This document shows positions 26,939-35,902 of a DNA stretch of 64,000 nt, one piece after another (position 1 is the first letter of the stretch; each line of letters begins with the position of its first letter). The stretch covers positions 98,996 to 162,995 of the forward strand of contig SIAI01000003.1 in NCBI GenBank assembly GCA_009691855.1, written 5' to 3'. The position numbers and the translations under genes are program-made. This DNA is from Planctomycetota bacterium. GTDB taxonomy: Bacteria > Planctomycetota > UBA1135 > GCA-002686595. The notes beneath the pieces are model-generated. The model saw only the letters and a program-made list of their open reading frames with translations. It was not told the origin of the DNA and ran no database searches.

Positions 26939-29900
26939 GTGCCCAAGGCGTCCCTATTCCGCGGCGCGGCGGGAGTCCTGGTTCGCGTGCGCTGTCCCCG
27001 TCCCGTTCCGAGAGGCCCACGGCCCTTGTCGACTCTGTTGCGGATCCTCGTCCTCGCGCTCGCCGGCCTGGCGAGTTCGTGCACTGACAACGTCACCTGC
27101 GTCTTCGCCGGCAGCTGCAACGGTGGCCCGGGGCCGATCTCCGAGAACCAGGCCGTCCTCCCTGTGGATGGCGAATGGGTCCTCGACGGGCCACCCGACG
27201 TCAGCGCGGTCTTCCCCAGCGGCATCCAGAACCCGGGCTCGACTCCGATCGTGATCGTGTTCAACGAGTCGATGGCGCCCCGCACCGTGTTGAATGCCGT
27301 CGAGGTCGTGCCCCTGGCGGGCCCGGGCCAGCCGGTCTTCGGTCTGCTGCAGCAACTCGTCTCCGACGGACGCGTGCTCGTGCTCCTGCCGGTTCCGGGG
27401 AGCGACCTGGCCGCCGGAGATTACTCCGTGCGCCTGGGTGCGGACGCGCTGGTCACCGACCTCACCGGGCAGGAGCTGAACCGCACTCCCGGGGCGCAGC
27501 TCGGCGCGTTCACCGTCGCCACCGCGCCTCCCGTCGCGCCCCGGCTGGTGACGACCTTCCCCGCGGACAATGCGACCGGCCAGTCCGAGACCAGCGAGCT
27601 GGTCACCGTCTTCGACCGCCCGGTCCAGGCCTCGTCCGTCAACGTGCTCTCCTTCGACGTGAAGGTGGGCGGGGTGAATCCGCCCAACGATCCGGCGCCG
27701 ACGGTGCTGCGCCTTGGCGCCCAGGGCATCCCGGACACGCGCGTCTTCCTCTACCGCAGCGTGGACGTCGACGGCGTGGCCGTGCCCCTCGGCAAGTCCG
27801 CGAGCGTCACGCTGAACCTCTCGCCAGCCACGAGCGCCATCCTCGACACCGAGGGCGACAAGCTCGTGCTCACCGCGGTCGACTTCACGACCCTGGCCTT
27901 CTCGACTCCGCTGGGGGCGAGCCTGCTCTCCGACCCGAACGACGCCATCGGTCTTGCCAATCTCACCAACGGCGACCCCGAGGAGCTCACCGTCGAGGTC
28001 GAGCTGGACGCGGCCCAGACGAACGACTCGGTGGATCTGTTCCTGTTCGGGAAGCAGCGCTCGAACGAGCAGGATCCACCCTTGATCGCCTTGCAGCGAC
28101 CGCTGAAGCTGACCGCGGCCGGCCCGATCTCGACCGCGACCTTCCTGCGCGAGGACATCGCGCTGCAGCTTTCCGAGCGGCCCGACGACGTGCGCTTCGA
28201 GGACGGTTCCCTGACCTTCGCCTTCCGCCTGCGGCGCGGTTCGCTGGTGACGCCGCTGCGCGTGCTCGACCTCGATCCGAATCCGGACACGATCCAGGAC
28301 CCGCTGCTGGACACGACTCAGCCGACCGTGAGCGCGCTCGCGGGCTCCACGGTAACGAGCGAGTTCCGCTCGGATCTGCGCGGGCTCTCGCTGGCTGGCC
28401 AGGCCGACGAGCGCGTGCGCAGCGTGGCCGTGGAGACGCCGCTCGGGAACAACGGCGTGCTGCCCGTGGTGGGCTCCGACGACGCGGGCTTCTTCCTCGC
28501 CGCGCCCGTGGCGGTGGAAGTCGTGGCCGGCGGCAGCACGACCTTCCAGTTCAGCGCGCGCGACGAGGCGCTCAACTCCACTGCGGTTCTGGCCGGGACG
28601 TTCTTCCAGTTCGGCGTCCTGGGCTCGAGCGCGTGGACGCCGGGCGCCAGCGTCGAGATCGAGGTCTTCGACGAGGGCACGCTCGCGACCCTGGCCAACG
28701 CGCGGGTGCTGGTGCACTCCGACCAGGGCAACGGCACGGACTTCCCCTTCGTCCAGGCCGGGACGACCCTGGCCGACGGCAAGGTCACGTTGGCCACGGC
28801 CGGGGCGCCCTCGGTCGGCGCGATCGTGACCGTGGTGTTGACGGGCTACGACCTCTTCACGCTGCACGGCGTGCCGACCACGCACCTCTCGGTGCCGCTG
28901 CATCCACTCACCCAGTCGCCCGCTCGCTCCAGCGGGGTGGTCACGACCTCCAACCCCGCGGCGGTCGCGCTGGTGCAGAACTTGGATCTGCGCTTCGACG
29001 ATTCGCGGCGCGGGGTGGAGCTCGTGCGCGGCTTCGAGGGCGTCGGCGTCAATGAGAGCAATGGCGTGCTGACCCTCTCCTACGGCCCTCAGCCGATCCG
29101 CGCACGGCGGTTGGGCGCGCGCTCGTTCTACGCTGGGGACTTCTCCCAGACCGAGGCCGCGTTCAGCGCCTCCCAGCTGCTGCAGGCGTTTTCGCTCTCC
29201 ATCCCCTTCGCGCCGGCCGCGCCGGGCGCGTTCCAGGTCGGCAACCTCACCTTCGACTTCCTCCTCTTCGACACCACCGCGCCGCCCGCCGACGCGGCCC
29301 AAGCCCTGCCGCCCTTCACACTGCACGTGGATCCCGCCAACGGCGTCGACCTGGCGCGCTTGTTTCCGGATCCCGATGGCGCGCCGCAGGTCTCGGTCGA
29401 TGTCCTGGTCCCTGGGCTGCCCGGCTCGATCGCCGCGGGCCTCGGGCTCGCCTTCGAGCAGAGCACCGAACGCTGGACCATCCGCGCCGCGCAACCCGGG
29501 GCGATCACAGCCGCCGGCTCGCTGGGTTCGAGCGGAGCCGTGGACACGGATCCGTTCGTGCGTGCCGAGGCCCTCGATCTGGACGGCAACACCTCCGGCG
29601 TGCGCCCGCGCCTTTCTACGCTGCTGGCCGCGGGGCCGACGCCCGAGCTGCAGGCCCTGGCCGTCCCGACCCAGCTCCAGCCGTTGGCCGACGACGAGAC
29701 GGGGGCCCAAGCCTTCACCGTGCGCCTGCGGCATGCGCTCGACGATTCGCGTACCGAAGGCGGGCTCTACCGGGTGGACCTGAACGATGCCTCGGGGCGC
29801 GGCTGGAGCGTGTGGCGCTTCGACGAAGCCGGGACGGCGGACGTGCTGCTGCGGGTCGTGGACGTGGCCGACGCGGGCGCGGTGGGCCTCGCCGACGGGC

Positions 29901-30094
29901 CCATCGCGAGCACGGCCTCGGCCTTCGCCTGGAACGGGCTCGATCCGGCCGACTTCCTGTGGACCGACCTCGAGCGCCGCTTCGAGCTCTTCTCGCGCGC
30001 CGAGACGGTGCGCTTCTTCAAGCCCCTCCAGCCGCCCGCGCGGCGCGGCCTCGTTCCAGGATCGTCCTCGCGAAGCAGCCAGCGAAGGCGCTAG
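26939..30094 (+). CDS. Large Ig-like domain lipoprotein
   Basis: A 1051-residue frame. The first 29 residues are an unlikely basic leader; a TTG at 27026 would start directly at the lipoprotein signal (LVLALAGLASSC). Two SbsA/Big_5-type Ig domains follow, recognised by VSAVFPSG..IVIVFNESM (about residues 85-190) and LVTTFPADNATGQ..VTVFDRPV (about 200-320). Around residues 565-655 is a carboxypeptidase-regulatory-like beta-sandwich (VEIEVFDEG..ANARVLV..DGKVTL). The remainder is beta-rich without a recognised family. It is divergent from the TPR lipoproteins. It is probably a surface-exposed structural or adhesive lipoprotein; no catalytic motif is visible. Confidence 0.8.
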   Translation: MPKASLFRGAAGVLVRVRCPRPVPRGPRPLSTLLRILVLALAGLASSCTDNVTCVFAGSCNGGPGPISENQAVLPVDGEWVLDGPPDVSAVFPSGIQNPGSTPIVIVFNESMAPRTVLNAVEVVPLAGPGQPVFGLLQQLVSDGRVLVLLPVPGSDLAAGDYSVRLGADALVTDLTGQELNRTPGAQLGAFTVATAPPVAPRLVTTFPADNATGQSETSELVTVFDRPVQASSVNVLSFDVKVGGVNPPNDPAPTVLRLGAQGIPDTRVFLYRSVDVDGVAVPLGKSASVTLNLSPATSAILDTEGDKLVLTAVDFTTLAFSTPLGASLLSDPNDAIGLANLTNGDPEELTVEVELDAAQTNDSVDLFLFGKQRSNEQDPPLIALQRPLKLTAAGPISTATFLREDIALQLSERPDDVRFEDGSLTFAFRLRRGSLVTPLRVLDLDPNPDTIQDPLLDTTQPTVSALAGSTVTSEFRSDLRGLSLAGQADERVRSVAVETPLGNNGVLPVVGSDDAGFFLAAPVAVEVVAGGSTTFQFSARDEALNSTAVLAGTFFQFGVLGSSAWTPGASVEIEVFDEGTLATLANARVLVHSDQGNGTDFPFVQAGTTLADGKVTLATAGAPSVGAIVTVVLTGYDLFTLHGVPTTHLSVPLHPLTQSPARSSGVVTTSNPAAVALVQNLDLRFDDSRRGVELVRGFEGVGVNESNGVLTLSYGPQPIRARRLGARSFYAGDFSQTEAAFSASQLLQAFSLSIPFAPAAPGAFQVGNLTFDFLLFDTTAPPADAAQALPPFTLHVDPANGVDLARLFPDPDGAPQVSVDVLVPGLPGSIAAGLGLAFEQSTERWTIRAAQPGAITAAGSLGSSGAVDTDPFVRAEALDLDGNTSGVRPRLSTLLAAGPTPELQALAVPTQLQPLADDETGAQAFTVRLRHALDDSRTEGGLYRVDLNDASGRGWSVWRFDEAGTADVLLRVVDVADAGAVGLADGPIASTASAFAWNGLDPADFLWTDLERRFELFSRAETVRFFKPLQPPARRGLVPGSSSRSSQRRR

Positions 30095-30131
30095 AATCCG
30101 GCCCTTTCCGACACCTTCGAAGAAGCACTCC

Positions 30132-30764
30132 ATGTTCGTCCGCTCACCGGTTCGGAATCTCGTCGCCCTCGCCCTGGTCGCGTTCCTCGGCTCGGCCTGT
30201 AGCGCCACCGGGAGCCAGGAGGAGAAATCCACTCCGCGCGGCGCCATCGACCGCCTGCTGGAGCTCCAGCCCGTGGACGTCGCCGTGGCGCCGGTGCGCG
30301 ACCAGACGAATTTGCAGCGCGTGCCGATCGAGGTCTTCCGCAACGCGTTCGTGCAGACGCTGATCGAGCGTCGCTACACTCCGCTCGCGCCGAGCTACGT
30401 CGATCAAAACTGGGTCGAGTCGGCCTTCAAGGGCACTCCGCCGCCGGACGGCCTGCTGGTCGTGTCGATCACGGCCTGGGATCCCACGCACCTGTTCTCG
30501 ACCGGGAAGGTCGCCGCCACGGCCGACGTCGTGCTGTTCGAGGGCGCGGACACCACCGGGCGCGTGTTGTGGCAGCTCACCTTCCAGGACGAGGTCGATC
30601 TGGGTGATGGGCGCGGCAACCCGCCGCCGTCCGGTCAGGACCTCATCCCGAAGGCCGTGCGTCTTTTCACGCAAAGGGCGCTTCTGAACCTCCCCATGCG
30701 GGATCCGGTGGCCGCCCACAGCGCCGAGAAGAACGTCGAAGCCCGGCCGGCCTCGCTGAAGTAG
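30132..30764 (+). CDS. Small lipoprotein, possibly GNA1162/DUF799-like
   Basis: A 210-residue lipoprotein (AFLGSAC in the first 23 residues). The mature part opens with a VDVAVAPVRDQT strand and has the segment FRNAFVQTLIERRYTPLAPSYVD. This pattern of a short beta-strand followed by a helix and YTPL is seen in GNA1162/DUF799 and LpoB-like envelope lipoproteins. That assignment is by resemblance only. The ATG at 30132 is chosen because it begins the signal peptide. It stands 37 bases after the Ig-like lipoprotein and may share its transcript. Confidence 0.7.
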   Translation: MFVRSPVRNLVALALVAFLGSACSATGSQEEKSTPRGAIDRLLELQPVDVAVAPVRDQTNLQRVPIEVFRNAFVQTLIERRYTPLAPSYVDQNWVESAFKGTPPPDGLLVVSITAWDPTHLFSTGKVAATADVVLFEGADTTGRVLWQLTFQDEVDLGDGRGNPPPSGQDLIPKAVRLFTQRALLNLPMRDPVAAHSAEKNVEARPASLK

Positions 30765-31000
30765 GGCGCAGAAGCTCCGGCGGGCCGCTTGGAGGGCCCG
30801 CACTGGCAGCGAGGGCGGGGCGTCGCTAGACTCTGCCCCCGCAACAGGCCCGGACGAAGCGGACGCGTCGAAACGCGCCTGGCGTCCGTTGTCGCCGCGA
30901 CTCGAGCCGAGCCGCTGCGACGCACCTCGCGCCCGGAGAAACCTTCCCCTGGGTGCGTGGCAAGTCGGCCACCGCAGGCTGAACCCAGACGACGATTTCG

Positions 31001-31270
31001 ATGCCCATTCAAGCCGAGCGCAAGAAGGTGCTCATCCAAGAGTACGCGATCCAGAAGGGGGACAACGGGTCCCCCGAAGTACAGGTCGCGATCCTGAGCG
31101 AGCACATCCGCAACCTGACAGAGCATCTCAAGACCCACCGCAAGGACTACACCTCGCGCCGAGGTCTCCTGCTGATGGTGGGCAAGCGCAGCAAGCTGCT
31201 GGGCTACCTCCGCAAGCGGCACCCGGTGCGCTACCAGGCCGTGATCCAGCGCCTGGGCCTGCGCCGCTAG
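31001..31270 (+). CDS. rpsO: 30S ribosomal protein S15
   Basis: An 89-residue protein of standard length that binds the central domain of 16S rRNA early in small-subunit assembly. Diagnostic stretches are [14 protein letters not shown] near residue 23, the [21 protein letters not shown]-binding helix-turn, and the end [12 protein letters not shown]. It is followed by pnp, the conserved bacterial rpsO-pnp order, with a structured 181-base spacer. Confidence 0.98.
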   Translation: MPIQAERKKVLIQEYAIQKGDNGSPEVQVAILSEHIRNLTEHLKTHRKDYTSRRGLLLMVGKRSKLLGYLRKRHPVRYQAVIQRLGLRR

Positions 31271-31287
31271 GTGGTAGACGTGTCCGC

Positions 31288-31335
31288 GCTCCGCTGTTCG
31301 CGTCGCTCGGGAGGGCGACCGGGCACGAGCGGAGC
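31288..31335 (+). promoter_or_regulatory. Two-part hairpin in the rpsO-pnp spacer
   Basis: An 8-bp base stem (gctccgct 31288-31295 with agcggagc 31328-31335) encloses a 5-bp inner stem (gtcgc 31302-31306 with gcgac 31315-31319). A second small hairpin (ctcgc/gcgag) follows at 31344-31356. In enterobacteria the same spacer carries an RNase III-processed hairpin through which PNPase represses its own mRNA. A similar role here is an inference from position and shape. Confidence 0.6.
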
Positions 31336-31451
31336 CAGCCTCCCTCGCATTGCGAGAGCGGTCCGTCCATGGGTTGCTCGCGGGCCGGGACGACGGTCGA
31401 ATGGACCACAGACAACGAGAACTAGAGAAACCTAGAGAGACGAGTACAACG

Positions 31452-33560
31452 ATGACGAATGAACGATACGCCCGCGTCGAGTGCGAGCTGGCGGGCCACA
31501 AGTTGGTCCTCGAGACGGGCCAGATCGCCCGCCAAGCCCACGGCAGCGTGCTGGTCACCTGCGGCGAGACGCAATGCTTCGCCGCCGCCTGCGTCGGCCC
31601 CGTGCGCGAAGAAGTGGACTTCTTCCCGCTCACGGTCGACTACCGCGAGATGACGGATGCCGCGGGCAAGATCCCCGGCGGCTTCTTCAAGCGCGAGGGG
31701 CGCCCGACGACCAAGGAGATCCTGACCATGCGCCTGATCGATCGCTCGATCCGGCCGCTGTTCCCCGAAGGACTCAAGCGCGAAGTGCAGGTCATCTCGC
31801 GCGTCTACGGCTACGACGGTGTGAATCCGGCGGACGTGCTGGCGATGATTGCCTCCTTCGCCGCGCTGCACATCAGTAACATCCCCTTCCAGGGCGCCCT
31901 CGGCGCGATGCGCATCGGCAAGATCGACGGCAAGCTGGTCGTGCTGCCGGGCGATCCCTCGAAGCGCAGCGAGTCCGACCTCGACCTGGTCGTGGCCGGC
32001 CACGAGTCCGCGATCGTGATGGTCGAATGCTCGGCGCGCGAGCTGCCCGAGCCCGAGATGATCGAGGCGCTCGAGCTCGCCCACGACCAGATCAAGAAGC
32101 TGTGCGCGGCCCTCGATGACCTGCGCGCGCAGGCCGGCAAGCCCAAGGACGAGTTCGTGCCCCCGGCCAAGGACAAGAGCCTGGACCAAGAGGTCGCGCG
32201 CTACGCCGACGAGCTGCGCACGGCCATGCAGACCAAAGGCAAGGAAGCCCGCAGCCAGGCGATGGACGCGGTCCAGAGCCGGTGCCTCACGACGCTCAGC
32301 TCCGGCCTGGCCAACGACGCGCTCGACGCGCGCAAGAAGGCCGTCAAGGGCGCCTTCTCCGAGCTCTCCTGGCGCAGCGAGCGCGACCTGATTCTCTCGA
32401 CCTCGAAGCGCATCGACGGCCGCGAGCTGGACGAGATCCGCACGATCACGATCGTGCCGGACTTCATCCCGCGGCACCACGGCTCGTCGCTGTTCACGCG
32501 CGGCGAGACCCAGGCGCTGGTGTCTTGCACGCTCGGCACGCCGGACGACGAGCAGATCATCGACGGTATCGAGGAGGAGTACAAAAAAGGCTTCTACCTG
32601 CACTACAACTTCCCGCCCTTCAGCGTGGGCGAGACGCGCCGTCTGGCCGGACCGGGCCGACGCGAGATCGGGCACGGCATGCTGGCCGAGCGTTCGCTCG
32701 CGGCCGTACTGCCGCCGCGCGAGAAGTTCCCCTACACGATCCGCCTCGTGTCGGAGATCCTCGAGTCGAACGGCTCGTCCTCGATGGCTTCGGTGTGCGG
32801 CGGGTGCCTCTCGCTGATGCTGGCCGGTGTGCCCATTCGCCAGCCGGTGGCCGGCATCGCCATGGGCCTCGTCACCGACGGTCCGCGCTACGCGGTGTTG
32901 TCCGACATCGCCGGTTCCGAGGACCACAACGGCGACATGGACTTCAAGGTCGCCGGCTCGGGCATCGGCATCACGGCGCTGCAGATGGACATCAAGATCA
33001 GCGGCGTGACGCGCGAGATGCTGGAGAAGGCGCTGGGCCAGGCTCGCGACGGGCGCCGCCTGATCCTGCGCAAGATGCTCGAGGCGGTGAAACAGCCGCG
33101 CGCCGAGGTCTCGCGCTACGCGCCGGCCATGGAGCTGATCCGCATCCCCAGTGATCGCATCGGGTATCTGATCGGGCCAGGCGGCAAGAACATCAAGGGT
33201 CTGCAGGAGACCTACAAGGTGCGCATCTCGATCGTCTCCGACGAAGGCGAGGTCTCGGTCTCCGGTCTCGACCGCGCCAAGGTGAACGCGTGCCTCGACA
33301 TCATCCGTGCCATGACCGAGACCCCGCAGATCGGTGCGCGCTACAAGGGCACGGTCAAGAGCACCAAGGACTTCGGCGCCTTCGTGGAGATCCTCCCGGG
33401 CACGGAAGGCATGGTGCACGTGTCCGAGCTGGCCGAGGGCTACGTGAACCGAGTCGAGGACGTGGTCAAGGTGGGCGACGAGATCGAGGTGGTCGTGATC
33501 CACGTCGATGACCGCGGCAAGATCAAGCTGTCGCGACGCCAGGCCATGGTGAAAACCTGA
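31452..33560 (+). CDS. pnp: Polyribonucleotide nucleotidyltransferase (PNPase)
   Basis: A 702-residue phosphorolytic 3'-5' exoribonuclease of the RNA degradosome. The ATG at 31452 starts the family-typical N-terminus; upstream in-frame codons have no homology. Domain order is complete: first RNase PH-like domain (GRPTTKEILTMRLIDRSIRP), helical linker, second RNase PH domain with catalytic GDMDFKVAG (494-502), KH domain with GPGG at 575-578, and S1 domain from about residue 628 to the end. Length equals that of typical PNPases. A strong hairpin lies about 95 bases after the stop. Confidence 0.98.
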   Translation: MTNERYARVECELAGHKLVLETGQIARQAHGSVLVTCGETQCFAAACVGPVREEVDFFPLTVDYREMTDAAGKIPGGFFKREGRPTTKEILTMRLIDRSIRPLFPEGLKREVQVISRVYGYDGVNPADVLAMIASFAALHISNIPFQGALGAMRIGKIDGKLVVLPGDPSKRSESDLDLVVAGHESAIVMVECSARELPEPEMIEALELAHDQIKKLCAALDDLRAQAGKPKDEFVPPAKDKSLDQEVARYADELRTAMQTKGKEARSQAMDAVQSRCLTTLSSGLANDALDARKKAVKGAFSELSWRSERDLILSTSKRIDGRELDEIRTITIVPDFIPRHHGSSLFTRGETQALVSCTLGTPDDEQIIDGIEEEYKKGFYLHYNFPPFSVGETRRLAGPGRREIGHGMLAERSLAAVLPPREKFPYTIRLVSEILESNGSSSMASVCGGCLSLMLAGVPIRQPVAGIAMGLVTDGPRYAVLSDIAGSEDHNGDMDFKVAGSGIGITALQMDIKISGVTREMLEKALGQARDGRRLILRKMLEAVKQPRAEVSRYAPAMELIRIPSDRIGYLIGPGGKNIKGLQETYKVRISIVSDEGEVSVSGLDRAKVNACLDIIRAMTETPQIGARYKGTVKSTKDFGAFVEILPGTEGMVHVSELAEGYVNRVEDVVKVGDEIEVVVIHVDDRGKIKLSRRQAMVKT

Positions 33561-33932
33561 TGGTCTGAGGAGAAAAGCTGCGCCGACAGGGCGCGGCGTT
33601 CTTCTCGGACTCGGAGTCTCTGGGGCGCGAGTCCTTCGCGCTCCAAAAGCCCCTCAACGGCGCGTTCGGGTCATCCCGAGCGCGCCGTTCGCATTTCAGC
33701 CCCGTCCCGTGGTCGCTGCTCGCGCCGCCCCTCCGGCGCAGCTTTGACGAAAAAAAGGACGCAGGAAGGGTGGCGCGAGGAATCTCGATTCCTACCCTAG
33801 TCCTTCGACGCTCCAGCCGATCCACAGACAGGGTCTCCTGGGGCAAGGAACCAAGAAACTGACTTCAGCGGGCTTCCTCCAAGCGAGGAAGCGTTCCCAT
33901 CCCCCCTCGAGGCCCGGCCAGCGAAGACGTCC
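33561..33932. other. 372-base intergenic region after pnp
   Basis: The first part holds the hairpin annotated at 33656-33689. The rest must carry the promoter of the small secreted protein at 33933. It is somewhat less GC-rich than its surroundings and contains an aaaaaaa run near 33750, but no coding frame with the local codon bias and no convincing promoter pair. Confidence 0.6.
33656..33689 (+). terminator. Strong hairpin downstream of pnp
   Basis: Fifteen-base arms 33656-33670 and 33675-33689 (aacggcgcgttcggg and cccgagcgcgccgtt) pair throughout with one G-T wobble around a tcat loop. The sequence then reads cgcattt, with no long T-tract. Position and stability suggest the 3' end of the rpsO-pnp transcript. 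Confidence 0.75.
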
Positions 33933-34358
33933 ATGAGCCACCGAACCTGCCTCAGCCTGATCCTGCTCAGCCTCGCTCTAGGGGGAGTCGCGCATACCGA
34001 TCCTGTTGGCCCGTCGCGGTCCGCGCCCATTCTGGCGGCGGACAAGTGGGTGGCCGAGGACGAAGACAACATCTGCGGGATCAAGGACCTGAAGAAGGTC
34101 TCGAACCCGGCCAAGGTCGACTACGACGGTCTGTGGGACGCGACGCCGCAGATCAAGAAGATGAAGGAGAAGAAGATCGACCCCGATTCGACCGAGGGGA
34201 AGGCCTTGCGCAGCCAGGCGAAGACCTTGATCACCAAGACCTGCGAGCTCGTGCGTTCGGCCAAGGGCTACTGCGGGATCTGGAAGACGATCAAGAACGA
34301 GGACGGCCGCACGGTCCCCGACGCCACCGACGACGTCAAGGACAAGCTCGACGACTAG
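33933..34358 (+). CDS. Small secreted Lys-rich protein of unknown function
   Basis: A 141-residue protein with a signal peptide (LSLILLSLALGGVA). The mature part is lysine- and aspartate-rich with three cysteines (48, 104 and 114), and probably helical. I recognise no family. It ends 95 bases before the secretin gene in the same direction, so it could be an accessory to that outer-membrane channel. That rests only on position. Codon bias matches its neighbours, supporting a real gene. Confidence 0.7.
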   Translation: MSHRTCLSLILLSLALGGVAHTDPVGPSRSAPILAADKWVAEDEDNICGIKDLKKVSNPAKVDYDGLWDATPQIKKMKEKKIDPDSTEGKALRSQAKTLITKTCELVRSAKGYCGIWKTIKNEDGRTVPDATDDVKDKLDD

Positions 34359-34372
34359 GCGCCGCTGGTGTT

Positions 34373-34414
34373 GCACTACTCGGCAGAGGCGCAACGCCGC
34401 CAGAGTCGATCCAG
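34373..34414. repeat. Half copy of the inverted-repeat element family
   Basis: The stretch aligns at roughly three quarters identity with 20618-20658 of the 152-bp element. The best-kept core is ggcgcaacgccgccag here against ggcgcaaggccgccag there, followed by (a/g)(g/c)(t/g)cgat. It lies between the small secreted protein and the secretin start. The terminal 22-base inverted repeat of the full element is not present. Confidence 0.45.
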
Positions 34415-34453
34415 CCTGTCACCCGCTGGACGCGTGAAGTGGGCCGCTCGCGC

Positions 34454-35854
34454 GTGAATCCCCGCTCCCTCGGCGTCCTGCTCGTCGCTGGCGCGAGCGT
34501 GGCCGTGCTCGCCGGAGGCTGCACGGGCCTCGAGAAGCGCGAAGAACACGGCCTGAGCGAGCTCGGCCAGCTGATCGAGGGCGCACAACCCGTCACGGGC
34601 ACCGTGGTCGAGGGCGCCGAAGCACCACCGCCGGTCGACCCCTTCGCGCTGGCCGATCCGCAGTCGGTCAGCATGCCGGCGCAGGAACCGCTGCTCGATC
34701 CGCGCCCGCGCCAGGATGCGTACATCCGCTTCGGCGAGCGCATCATCGTGCGCAAGGGCGTGGGCGGCGAGGAGTTCATCACCAAGCCCTACACGATGCC
34801 GACCAGCAAGGCCAAGGGCCTGGTCGATCTGATGGCGGCACTGGAGCCGTTCCCGTTCAAGCCGCGGCCGGGCGCAGTGGATCCGGCGACCGGCCAGCTG
34901 CCACCGCTCGATCCCGGCATCCTCGAGTACCAGATCCTCGAGAACTGGGACAAGGAGTTCTACTCGAACCTGAAGATCCCCTTCGACTCCGGGCCGCCCA
35001 AGGCGCCCGATGCGGTGATCCTCTCGGACGTGCTGGTGGTCACGGCCAGCTACGGCCTGCTGGAGCAGTTCGAGGACTTCCTGGATCTCTTCGCGGCCGG
35101 CGGCGTGCCGCAGATCGAGCTCGAGGCCAAGATCATCGAGGTGGTCGAGACCGACCAGCTCGATGTGGGCGGGAACGCCTCGTTTAAGTTCGGTGACTCG
35201 AACTTCGTGCAGGGCCTCGACTTCAACCTGCCCAACGTGGCTGGCACGACCGAAGCGATCCTGAGCCTGGGCGCCGTGCAGTCGGCCCTGGCCTTCGACG
35301 CCGTGCTCGAGGCCGTGCGCACCTGGGACAACGTGCAGATCGACTCGCGGCCCAAGACCGTCGTGCGCGCGGGCGGCGTGGCCTACCTCGAGAGCACGAC
35401 CGAGATCCCCTTCAGCGAGATCAAGACCCTCTCGACCAACGCCACCGACTTCACCGCCGGCACGGTCTACAAGAAGGTCGGCGTCCAGCTCTACATCTCG
35501 CCGCGCATCATCGGCACCAAGATGCTGGCGCTCGACGTGCACCTGATCGGCTCGCAGCAGGTCGGTTCGCAGACGACCTTCACCTCCAGCAGCGGCCAGC
35601 TGATCGAGGTGCCCGTGATCGCCTATCGCACGGCGAAGACGGTCGTCTATCTCGAGGTCGGCCAAACGCTCGTGATCGGCGGCCTGACCACGACTCGCGA
35701 GCGCGAGCTCATCAGCAAGGTGCCGATCCTTGGCGACCTGCCGCTGATCGGGCTGCTCTTCCGCTCGACCTTCACGCGCACCGAGAAGCAGCACGTGCTG
35801 TTCGCGATCAGCCCGCGCATCCTGCAGCACTCCGACTTCGAAGCCGAGTTCTGA
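34454..35854 (+). CDS. Secretin (GspD/PilQ family) lipoprotein
   Basis: A 466-residue secretin, the multimeric outer-membrane pore of type II/III secretion or type IV pili. The GTG at 34454 is the likely start: it immediately precedes a lipoprotein signal (VAVLAGGC), and the ATG frame further upstream reads through non-homologous sequence. An N-domain region (residues 80-260) is followed by the secretin core from about 370: VGVQLYISPRI, PVIAYRT, VYLEVGQTLVIGGL and the hallmark VPILGDLPLIGLLFRS. It is shorter than full GspD (about 650), with few N-domains. No ATPase or platform gene is adjacent; a GspK-like gene is 3.4 kb away. Confidence 0.9.
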   Translation: MNPRSLGVLLVAGASVAVLAGGCTGLEKREEHGLSELGQLIEGAQPVTGTVVEGAEAPPPVDPFALADPQSVSMPAQEPLLDPRPRQDAYIRFGERIIVRKGVGGEEFITKPYTMPTSKAKGLVDLMAALEPFPFKPRPGAVDPATGQLPPLDPGILEYQILENWDKEFYSNLKIPFDSGPPKAPDAVILSDVLVVTASYGLLEQFEDFLDLFAAGGVPQIELEAKIIEVVETDQLDVGGNASFKFGDSNFVQGLDFNLPNVAGTTEAILSLGAVQSALAFDAVLEAVRTWDNVQIDSRPKTVVRAGGVAYLESTTEIPFSEIKTLSTNATDFTAGTVYKKVGVQLYISPRIIGTKMLALDVHLIGSQQVGSQTTFTSSSGQLIEVPVIAYRTAKTVVYLEVGQTLVIGGLTTTRERELISKVPILGDLPLIGLLFRSTFTRTEKQHVLFAISPRILQHSDFEAEF

Positions 35855-35902
35855 GCGCTGCCCTGGCTGGCTTCGGTTCCGCCCGCACTCGGGCGCGAGG
35901 CC

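Noticed and set aside
26954..30343. 1129-residue minus-strand frame
   Set aside because: It is a low-complexity shadow of the Ig-like lipoprotein gene; the plus strand carries recognisable domains and a lipobox.
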